64,000 nucleotides of DNA from Cepaea nemoralis (Eukaryota > Mollusca > Gastropoda > Stylommatophora > Helicidae), in the NCBI GenBank assembly GCA_014155875.1, contig JACEFZ010027752.1, positions 657,501 through 721,500 on the forward strand, read 5' to 3'. Below are positions 61,801-64,000 of the stretch, piece after piece (positions within the stretch are counted from its first letter, which is position 1; each line of letters starts with the position of its first letter). The notes below the pieces were generated by a model, which worked only from the letters and a program-made list of their open reading frames with translations, was not told the DNA's origin and ran no database searches. Position numbers and translations under genes: made by a program.

Positions 61801-62278
61801 TCTAGTTATGCTGGTGTAACTATTGCTAGGATCTAGCCATGCTGGTGTAACTATTGCTAGATCTAGTTATACTGGTGTAACTATTGCTAGGATCTAGCCA
61901 TGCTGTGTAACTATTACTAGGATCTAGCCATGCTGATGTAACTATTGCTAGGATCTAGTTATGCTGGTGTAAACTATTGCTAGGATCTAGCCATGCTGGT
62001 GTAACTATTGCTAGGATCTAGCCATGCTGATGTAACTATTGCTAGGATCTAGCCATCCTGGTGTAACTATTGCTAGGATCTTGCCATACTTACATAACTG
62101 CTGTTTTCTCGTCCAGGTGCCAGGCTCGCCCTAGATCTAGTGAACCAGGATGTGAATACGTTGCCCAATCACACGCTGGAGCTCCTGGTGTATGACACCC
62201 AGTGTGAATATGATGTCGCCATGAACCACTTCATATCCCTTGTGCAGAGAAAGGCACCGCCCATTGCTGGCATCCTAG
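34756..62278 (+). CDS. Multi-exon gene: signal peptide + OpuAC-like betaine-binding domain + GABA-B/ANF-type receptor domain (3' end outside window)
   Basis: Eight exons join without a frame conflict into 455 codons plus one base. Predicted layout: signal peptide (residues 1-20); OpuAC/ProX-like substrate-binding domain (about 35-372); start of an ANF/Venus-flytrap receptor domain (from about 378). OpuAC-like landmarks are MPIIIEDS...NRILKILLE, VNLETW (W118), MGWYLPTS (W148), VIFFSWHPDTL (W271) and the C-terminal KVVWGPLSTAAAEAFHIISK...ACRWVQEH block, which resembles the end of bacterial ProX. The receptor landmarks are RIYLGGLFPLTG, GARLALDLVNQDVN, LLVYDTQC and APPIAGIL, as in GABA-B-like receptors. 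The family binds quaternary amines through an aromatic cage, and several Trp residues sit at plausible places. Expected location is the plasma membrane with both binding domains extracellular. Seven-helix and cytoplasmic parts are inferred, not seen. Ligand is unknown; betaine or choline-like is a guess from the family. Confidence 0.85.
35040..35385 (+). mobile_element. Non-LTR RNase-H-family 3' end
   Basis: It parallels 8200-8530 (ATGGACAGGGCTGACATCTT, CAGACGCTACACGCTGAGGG, GATGTGCAATGAGGATGATC) and ends in ACTAACTAACTAAG. Lies in intron 1. Confidence 0.72.
35555..35779 (-). repeat. tRNA-derived SINE, family A
   Basis: CTTGCCATCAGGCGAATCCA, AGTCAACATTTTAGTCCAGC, B-box complement GGGGTTGAACCC and head complement CAATGCTGACCTCC. 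Lies in intron 1. Confidence 0.83.
35966..36530 (+). repeat. Minisatellite, about 71-75-bp unit
   Basis: About eight copies of a unit with CAGCCAAAATATGATATATA, ACTGCAGTTTGTACCTGAAG and AGATGCAGTGAAATGTTTGT. The last copy continues into ATATGCCAGGC...TTTGTTTATG, which also occurs at 63455-63510, so the array grew from a dispersed repeat. Lies in intron 1. Confidence 0.92.
36715..36836 (+). CDS. Receptor gene exon 2: start of OpuAC-like domain
   Basis: A pyrimidine-rich acceptor ends in CTATACAG at 36714, and the donor GTATTG follows at 36837. The reading QYPQQAHYFYYNGQD then MPIIIEDSNRISNRITNRIL resembles the first strand and helix of bacterial betaine-binding proteins, where the ligand pocket opens. 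It enters with two bases of a split Gly codon and leaves on a codon boundary. Confidence 0.85.
37217..38450 (+). repeat. Minisatellite, 24-bp unit, in intron 2
   Basis: About 52 units of the type CAGTTAAACAGTATGATGTC plus TTGA or TGGA. Several units are 22-23 bp, which ends the long artefactual frames. Main variation is TATGATG/TACGATG/TGTGATG and TTGA/TGGA. Confidence 0.96.
38501..38780 (+). repeat. Minisatellite, 56-bp unit, five copies
   Basis: AGAACAGTCATGAAAAGCAG starts at 38501, 38557, 38613, 38669 and 38725. Unit includes GAAGAAGAAGCGGGTTGACC. 38460-38500 and 38780-38860 look like LINE-derived flanks. Confidence 0.94.
39130..39335 (-). repeat. tRNA-like repeat related to R3
   Basis: The right end, read on minus, has a tRNA-like head (TGAAGTGGTTAAGCCATCTG then GAGCTCTGAAGGTAAAGGGT). 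It resembles 20700-20935. Lies in intron 2. Confidence 0.45.
40030..40230 (+). repeat. Dispersed repeat (TCGAGGTGAAGCATAAACAG family)
   Basis: It matches 6238-6410 and 29386-29525. Lies in intron 2. Confidence 0.7.
40510..40613 (+). CDS. Receptor gene exon 3: OpuAC-like domain
   Basis: Acceptor ACTGACAG ends at 40509 and donor GTATGTC starts at 40614. The exon begins on a codon boundary and ends with two bases of an Arg codon. NIGGYAWVEIQH matches the second strand of ProX-type proteins (a GY-x-V-E-type segment after the first helix), followed by QNITALLDRVSG. Confidence 0.87.
40640..41640 (+). repeat. Degenerate AT-rich minisatellite, about 60-65-bp unit, in intron 3
   Basis: Repeated words are TAAATAGTAAATTGATC, GTGTTTGAATGACTGTTC and TTTTTATAAATAG. 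The array is interrupted by SINE pieces at 40990-41205. Confidence 0.8.
41083..41205 (-). repeat. SINE-A partial copy
   Basis: AAATGAACCCACTACCTTGC, CATCAACACACAGGAAGTG and the head complement CTTTCAGCCATTCTGATTTC are visible. A SINE-B fragment lies directly to its left (40990-41082). Confidence 0.65.
41795..42075 (-). mobile_element. Non-LTR C-terminus and 3' end (GATGAT-tail family)
   Basis: The minus frame reads MMRKNDLENFVTTGKIEGKR, SKYLDSLAAWHGRDRNTELI and RVRWQNMTTHAYRYGT, close to 17560-17985. Lies antisense in intron 3. Confidence 0.82.
42063..42460 (+). repeat. Tandem duplication, about 199-bp unit
   Basis: TGTTTCTTGAAGGACTTGTT starts at 42063 and again at 42262, and the two copies match almost completely (e.g. 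CCCAGAGCAG/CCCGGAGCAG). First copy begins inside the LINE fragment, so the duplication includes its edge. Lies in intron 3. Confidence 0.9.
42632..42790 (-). repeat. SINE-B partial copy
   Basis: TTAGTTGCATGTTCTTTACA, TATTGGCTGTTTATAATTTA and TTACCATTGTTTTCTGAA match the family with decay. Confidence 0.6.
42894..43040 (+). CDS. Receptor gene exon 4: OpuAC-like domain, NLETW motif
   Basis: Acceptor TTGGTAG ends at 42893 and donor GTAAAT starts at 43041. It completes the split Arg codon and ends with two bases of another. The product includes VPDTMVNLETWMVAGFN, matching the part of OpuAC proteins where the 'W' of the binding cage follows a V-D/N-x-x-x-E-x-W pattern (W118), then APWLDTGELIDAG, which resembles the hinge-proximal strand. 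Confidence 0.9.
43072..43280. mobile_element. hAT-type MITE with 8-bp target duplication, intron 4
   Basis: The ends are CAGGGCCTTGCCG and, in reverse complement, CAGGGCTGTGCAG. CTCAGGGG is duplicated at 43064-43071 and 43281-43288. It sits 31 bp after exon 4. The interior has AAGGGGTGGCATTTC and AAGGGGCGACATTTC repeats. Confidence 0.85.
43335..43955 (-). repeat. 3' LTR of the Ty3/gypsy element
   Basis: 621 bp, starting TGTCA and ending TGACA on +, so the termini are short inverted repeats. It has one extra T (near 43542) relative to the other LTR. Confidence 0.95.
43957..43973 (-). other. Polypurine tract of the Ty3/gypsy element
   Basis: On minus, AGGAGGGGAGGGTGTG lies directly before the 3' LTR, where the plus-strand primer of reverse transcription belongs. 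Confidence 0.8.
43974..46200 (-). other. Long noncoding 3' region of the Ty3/gypsy element
   Basis: About 2.2 kb between the RNase H stop and the polypurine tract. AT-rich, no integrase, envelope or other protein motif recognised; the longest minus frame (45954-46166) has no motif. Confidence 0.6.
46201..46730 (-). pseudogene. Ty3/gypsy RNase H and connection domain
   Basis: The frame reads PILRLPNPRLVYYLRTDASR (RNase H opening with D), CYVSRKITPAESRYSISELE (catalytic E region), FVVQTDNSPI (third D) and KGKDNILADTLSR (last D). It is one frame off the RT frame; the shift falls at about 46720-46740. The stop after IPHNSVE ends pol. Confidence 0.88.
46719..49091 (-). pseudogene. Ty3/gypsy pol: nucleocapsid end, protease, integrase tail, RT
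   Basis: In order in 790 codons: gag C-terminal part with zinc knuckle CFFCSSYGHYSNKC (about residue 123-136); aspartic protease CLLDSGSS (about 238-245) and LILGCLPQL; GPF-type module VMVLLPDKHNKMVTSWQGPF then HVNMVKPYF (about 357-405), normally the integrase C-terminus; a polar linker; RT with FSDIPGRTDRIEHSI, KLDLTKGYWQVPM and the catalytic YIDD (about 47,030). Only about 40 residues separate protease and the GPF module, so the integrase core is missing although the frame continues. Confidence 0.92.
49092..49900 (-). pseudogene. Ty3/gypsy gag, frameshifted
   Basis: ORF 49211-49900 starts MATLADFVKAGKELQYAGKE, continues as a long Lys/Glu/Gln coiled coil (about residues 20-145), then capsid-like sequence (AWTENVEYQFKYHQVPIEMW, LSGEPLKVI). 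It stops at QFSI, but capsid sequence goes on in another frame (LNLKPKPSETFIDYVSNVQS) to a second stop at about 49106, just before the pol Met. At least one frameshift and one stop thus disrupt gag. Confidence 0.85.
49901..51058 (-). other. Ty3/gypsy 5' leader
   Basis: About 1.1 kb between primer-binding site and gag start, AT-rich, no frame. Would hold packaging and leader functions in an intact element. Confidence 0.6.
51059..51075 (-). other. Primer-binding site, tRNA-Leu-like
   Basis: On minus, TGGTGTCAGAAGTGTGG is complementary to the 3' end of many tRNA-Leu (family PBS TGGTGTCAGAAGTGGG). It lies 14 bp from the 5' LTR, further than the 0-5 bp that is usual. Confidence 0.75.
51090..51709 (-). 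repeat. 5' LTR of the Ty3/gypsy element
   Basis: 620 bp, TGTCA...TGACA on +, nearly identical to 43335-43955. As the 5' LTR of a minus-strand element it would direct transcription antisense to the receptor gene. Confidence 0.95.
51746..52031 (-). repeat. tRNA-derived SINE, family A, intron 4
   Basis: Begins GCTCGCTTTGAACTCAAGCG, contains CGCCATCAGGCGAAC, AGTCAACATTTTAGTCCAAC-type and B-box complement GGGGTTTGAACCCC, and ends with the head complement TGCTGACCTCC. It is near full length. Confidence 0.83.
52032..52884. other. Remainder of intron 4, nothing recognised
   Basis: No repeat shared with the window and no additional exon. Short open frames at 52587-52814 on both strands have no motif. 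Confidence 0.4.
52885..53126 (+). CDS. Receptor gene exon 5: OpuAC-like domain, GWYLPTS motif
   Basis: Acceptor TTCCATTATAG ends at 52884 and donor GTAATAA starts at 53127. It completes the Arg codon split from exon 4 across a 9.8-kb intron that contains the Ty3/gypsy element. MGWYLPTSIVEEFWG resembles the G-W/Y-x-V-P segment of ProX (W148, Y149). A basic, lower-similarity stretch follows (residues about 165-215), which may be a lineage-specific insert relative to bacterial proteins. Confidence 0.9.
53171..53722 (+). mobile_element. Mariner-type deletion derivative, intron 5
   Basis: Terminal inverted repeats AAGGGGCTTCAAATTAAAAC (53174 on) and, reversed, AGGGAGCATCAAATGAAAAC (ending about 53720). 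Between them the + strand encodes an N-terminal mariner helix-turn-helix: EEQRSVIHLFINEGVKSVEI, a TAG stop, RMKVQYGDACLSVQQVYEW and KFHNSVTSVTDFSD. The catalytic domain is missing. It begins 45 bp after the exon 5 donor. Confidence 0.75.
53723..54359. other. Intron 5 sequence, no repeat recognised
   Basis: A direct repeat of CAATCTGGGAG.CAATCA-type words at 53770-53850; otherwise nothing seen. Confidence 0.35.
54360..54485 (-). mobile_element. Penelope-like end fragment
   Basis: TAATGCAGCTTTACAGAACA and TTTTGCGGCGACTAACCTTC match the ends of the inverted structure at 19042-20267, including the position of the hammerhead-like motif. Confidence 0.55.
54540..54660 (+). repeat. tRNA-like SINE fragment, family C-like
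   Basis: CCTGTGGCTTAAAGGTTGCG (A-box-like) and TATGAGGTTGGATCTCAG (B-box-like) about 50 bp apart look like a degenerate tRNA-derived head. Confidence 0.45.
54655..54760 (-). mobile_element. Non-LTR 3' end (GATGAT-tail family)
   Basis: CATCATCATGTGCCATGCTG and GTGTTTGCGTGAGATAGCG-type complement match the 3' end of the family in reverse. Confidence 0.6.
54890..55560 (+). repeat. Dispersed repeat, paralogue of 10860-11290
   Basis: 55135-55400 matches 10865-11260 (ACACAAAGCCTGGGC, CATGTGTTGCCCAT) and 55430-55535 matches 7365-7470. 54890-55020 shares the tail seen at 2440 and 20940. Confidence 0.7.
55720..55825 (-). repeat. Dispersed repeat (TCGAGGTGAAGCATAAACAG family), inverse
   Basis: GTTTATGCTTTACCTCGACA and TACAAGAGGAACAAGATGCG are the reverse complement of the copy at 6238. 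Confidence 0.7.
56126..56337 (+). CDS. Receptor gene exon 6: OpuAC-like domain, SWHPD motif
   Basis: Acceptor TTTTCATGCAG ends at 56125, and the strong donor GTGAGTAC starts at 56338. It completes a Gly codon split from exon 5 and ends on a codon boundary. QPVIFFSWHPDTLIASGHF is the counterpart of the bacterial strand ending in GW-x-PHWMF, one of the most diagnostic parts of the family; W271 is the retained aromatic. Confidence 0.9.
56428..57330 (+). repeat. Three direct copies of a roughly 200-bp unit with A-rich spacers, intron 6
   Basis: Unit words TAGTTACAGTGAATAGTTGT, ATCATTATCAGGAAGCCACA, CCTGCTGACCTAGTGGCC and ACCAAGAATGTCTTGGGAAG occur near 56440, 56790 and 57125. Spacers are runs of AAAAAGTAAAA. 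Confidence 0.85.
57418..58106. mobile_element. piggyBac-type MITE flanked by TTAA, intron 6
   Basis: Inverted ends CCCTTTACTGGGCA and (reversed) CCCTTTACTAGGCA lie inside TTAA at 57414-57417 and 58107-58110. The flanking repeat is unsplit in a relative at about 33310-33330 (AACATGCCTCAAGGCGTAAA), which gives an empty-site paralogue. No transposase is present. Confidence 0.88.
58150..58380 (-). mobile_element. Non-LTR C-terminal fragment
   Basis: RKTVFCGLAIQKEALRYIVM and TGKIRDRRIWGRLREMILD match the RKTAFFGH-x-x-R-KEGL...GKIEGKR-x-RGRQREM layout. Lies antisense in intron 6. Confidence 0.78.
58464..58700 (-). repeat. tRNA-derived SINE, family B
   Basis: Fullest copy: on minus it starts GCGACTTCGTGGCTTAGAGG (A box) and has GTGGTTCGAATCGCATCGG (B box), then body and GTCCTGTAAAGGATATGC end, followed by a poly-A (poly-T at 58445-58463 on +). 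Confidence 0.82.
58870..59410 (-). mobile_element. Non-LTR RT C-terminal fragment
   Basis: On minus the order is YKAVVLSTLLYTCKTWTVYL, KWQDKIPDTEVLERSS-type with drift, RIRWAGHL-type, then SLKAFGIHHDTWETVAKDR and WHISLCKGAVTF. This is a widespread LINE C-terminus with W-G-H-V and WE..A.DR motifs. It ends 70 bp before exon 7. Confidence 0.75.
59481..59796 (+). CDS. Receptor gene exon 7: end of OpuAC-like domain, start of flytrap receptor domain
   Basis: Acceptor TTATCTCCAG ends at 59480 and donor GTAAGAAA starts at 59797. The in-exon AG at 59489-59490 would break the frame and was not used. The first 76 codons hold the C-terminal OpuAC-like block, with WGPLSTAAAEAFHI and TACRWVQEHEHKW. After a short linker comes KPRIYLGGLFPLTG, the opening strand of ANF/GABA-B ligand-binding domains. 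One exon therefore physically joins both domains, which argues that the fusion is genuine. Confidence 0.93.
59930..60260 (-). mobile_element. Non-LTR C-terminal fragment
   Basis: Minus frame drift reads TAFFGHVMRREALKNIIMTT, GKISGKVTEADQEK and LDGTKTMAW, similar to 58150-58380. Lies in intron 7. Confidence 0.65.
60274..60657. mobile_element. Mariner composite, left part only
   Basis: It matches 10046-10430: left TIR ACGAGGGTAAGTTAATAAGT, antisense transposase C-terminus, internal TIR ending CACCCTTGTA, HTH remnant and GTGAAAACGTGGTTTAG. The right arm is missing; the 31-bp minisatellite starts at that point. Confidence 0.8.
60657..62100 (+). repeat. Minisatellite, 31-bp unit, intron 7, with 217-bp higher order
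   Basis: About 46 units of the type CTAGGATCTAGCCATGCTG plus GTGTAACTATTG or ATGTAACTATTG. A seven-unit block beginning CTATGATCTAGCC recurs at 61117 and 61334 (217 bp apart). The array ends about 16 bp before the exon 8 acceptor. Confidence 0.95.
62117..62278 (+). CDS. Receptor gene exon 8: flytrap receptor domain
   Basis: Acceptor TTTTCTCGTCCAG ends at 62116 and donor GTAGAC starts at 62279. It completes a Gly codon split from exon 7. GARLALDLVNQDVNTLPNH, LELLVYDTQCEYDVAM and APPIAGIL match the first helix, second strand and the strand before the conserved PGCS loop in GABA-B and ANF receptors. The next exon should open with the rest of that loop, but no further exon is recognisable before 64,000. 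Confidence 0.93.
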
Positions 62279-62571
62279 GTAGACCTTTTACTGCTGTTTA
62301 CTCTCTTGAGATGATTCTTTTGACTTTGCAGCTTAGAAATGTGCCATGGCATGAGTTGTGGCCATTTGTTGAAGCCCCATACCTTCGGAACTTGTGTGGA
62401 TTTATTGTTCAGGTCATGCATGGTTGCACTGAAAGGAGAGAGAGCAGATAATACAAAAATAAACAAAATGAAAGGACTTCATTTCATAATGGGTATATGA
62501 TGCTAGCCCCATGTTTGTAGACCTGCTGGTGTTCAATTGAGGATGTGCTCTATATCATGCCAGACACCTTT

Positions 62572-62700
62572 GTAGGTCAGCATGGCCAAATGAATAAAAG
62601 CTGGTGTTTTTAAACATCCTGTGTGTTGATGCCAAGGTAAGAGGTTCAACTGGGGGGGGGGGGGGGGGGGGGTTGGATCCCTGGAAGCTGATATACTAAC
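62572..62700 (+). repeat. SINE-A head with poly-G tract
   Basis: AGGTCAGCATGGCCAAATGA and CCAAGGTAAGAGGTTCAACT are the A and B box region; the copy breaks into 22 G (62653-62674), then a shortened body. Lies in intron 8. Confidence 0.7.
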
Positions 62701-62924
62701 TTCAAAATTATTTAACGCTGGGGCATTGAAGATGGACAGAGGGGTTATACTGCCAGCAAAAATGATGCAAAATGGGGATAAAAAATGCTCAGTACTCAAA
62801 CAGTATCAATGACTTTGTGCTAACATATTTCATCCAGAAATAGATTCATCAACTCAGTTCATACTGTATATATATATATATATATACACACGCACATGCA
62901 CACATACAAAGAGAGATCGAGAAC

Positions 62925-63435
62925 ATTGGAAGTCAATAAGTAAGTCACAAATGGCTGTAGAAAAATAACTAAATATGATAACAACTTGAAACAAGTTTAT
63001 CTTTATACATACACTGTCCCTTTATTTCTCAACATAATTGAACTGCGTGCTCTAGTTTCTAAACCATGTTTTCACTTCCCATTCAACTTCGGCATCATTC
63101 GCGCCCTTTAGAAAATCTTTCTACCCAGCTATGCACCGCCTTATGGGACAAACATTTGTCAGCATAAACAGGAAGCATTTCCTTATGAATGTTCTTTGCA
63201 GGCAGGCCCATTAAAAATGCACAACAGCACATTGCTCTTTGGTTGTACACGCCGTAAGTACAGTCGCCATTTTGTTTATGTGCTGCGCATGCGCATGAGA
63301 CACCTAGCGCCACCTGACGAACGGGAATATAAAGTTCGATGTTGCTGTCACCTAATGACACCTGTAGAAAACACCAACTACATTTACCTGCCATCCCACA
63401 GAACTGTGTGACTTACTTATTGACTCGCCCTTGTA
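62925..63435 (-). mobile_element. Mariner deletion derivative
   Basis: Right TIR ends CGCCCTTGTA followed by TA (63434). On minus, the frame ending MCCCAFLMGLPAKNIHKEML, PVYADKCLSHKAVHSWVERF is the transposase N-terminal helix-turn-helix. Left of it only the C-terminal tail and TIR remain, so the catalytic centre is deleted. The left TIR is worn. Confidence 0.83.
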
Positions 63436-63530
63436 TATATGCAGCATGCACCTGATGAGATGCAACGAAATATGCCAGGCAACATATTGTGCAATCTTTT
63501 GATTATGGCATCTTTGTTTATATTCACATC

Positions 63531-64000
63531 GGGAATAAATTGCTCAGGACGTTATTTTTTTCCCTTTAAGTTCACAGCGGGAATGCATTGCTCAGGACAT
63601 TTTTTTTGGGTTTAAGTTCACAACGGGAATACATTCATTGCTCAGGACATTCTTTTTTTTTGGGTTTAAATTCACAACGGGAATACATTGCTCAGGACAT
63701 TATTTTTTTATTGCTCATAACGTTTAATTTGTTGAAGTTGACAACAGGAATACATTGCTCAGAACGTTTTTTTTTTAAGTTCACAACGGGAATACATTGC
63801 TCAGAACGTTGCTTTGTTTAAGTTCACAATGGGAATACATTGCTCATGACGTTTTTTTGTTTTAAGTTCACAATGGGAATACATTGCTCAGAACGTTGTT
63901 TTGTTTAAGTTCACAATGGGAATACATTGCTCAGTACATTTTATGTATAAGTTCACAATGGGAATACATTGCTCAGAACGTTGTTTTGTTTAAGTTCACA
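63531..64000 (+). repeat. Minisatellite, about 43-46-bp unit, running off the edge
   Basis: Units of GTTCACAACGGGAATACATT, GCTCAGGACGTT (or GAACGTT) and a T-rich part of variable length. About ten copies are in view. Confidence 0.93.

Noticed and set aside
60657..62100. CRISPR-like array
   Set aside because: Tandem 31-bp units with no spacers; ordinary minisatellite.
62279..64000. Next receptor exon (PGCS loop)
   Set aside because: No frame after 62279 reads like the next flytrap segment; the exon must lie beyond the window.

Overview
The window is repeat-dense animal genomic DNA. It has spliced coding exons with GT..AG borders, long introns, tRNA-derived SINEs and many decayed retrotransposons. 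The mix (Penelope-like element, Gmr1-order Ty3/gypsy, several non-LTR families, mariner, hAT and piggyBac MITEs, large minisatellites) fits an invertebrate, most likely a lophotrochozoan such as a mollusc. The species assignment is inference only.

One host gene can be supported. It lies on the + strand from 34,756 and runs off the right edge. Eight exons (34756-34816, 36715-36836, 40510-40613, 42894-43040, 52885-53126, 56126-56337, 59481-59796, 62117-62278) join with consistent phases at every junction into 455 codons plus one base. The predicted protein has a signal peptide, then a domain resembling the bacterial glycine-betaine binding protein (OpuAC/ProX, type II periplasmic-binding fold), then the start of a receptor ligand-binding domain of the GABA-B/ANF type (type I periplasmic-binding fold, the Venus flytrap of class C GPCRs). 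The rest of the flytrap and any seven-helix domain lie beyond the window. Two different bacterial-type solute-binding folds in tandem on one animal receptor is the most interesting content here.

Layout. 1-34 kb: no convincing host exon; a mosaic of non-LTR fragments, SINEs, MITEs, microsatellites, a 46-bp minisatellite (13.5-15.3 kb), a mariner palindrome (10.0-10.6 kb), a Penelope-like RT/GIY-YIG fragment (0.3-1.5 kb) and a 1.2-kb inverted repeat with Penelope-like ends (19.0-20.3 kb). 34-64 kb: the receptor gene, whose introns hold a 24-bp minisatellite (37.2-38.5 kb), a complete LTR-bounded Gmr1-like Ty3/gypsy element (43.3-51.7 kb, antisense, coding region broken and integrase core missing), a piggyBac-type MITE (57.4-58.1 kb), mariner derivatives and a 31-bp minisatellite (60.7-62.1 kb). 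The window ends inside another minisatellite.

Nearly everything outside the eight exons is repeat-derived. Most long open frames are products of microsatellites or minisatellites, or remnants of transposon proteins. All family names rest on reading the sequence by eye; no search was run.
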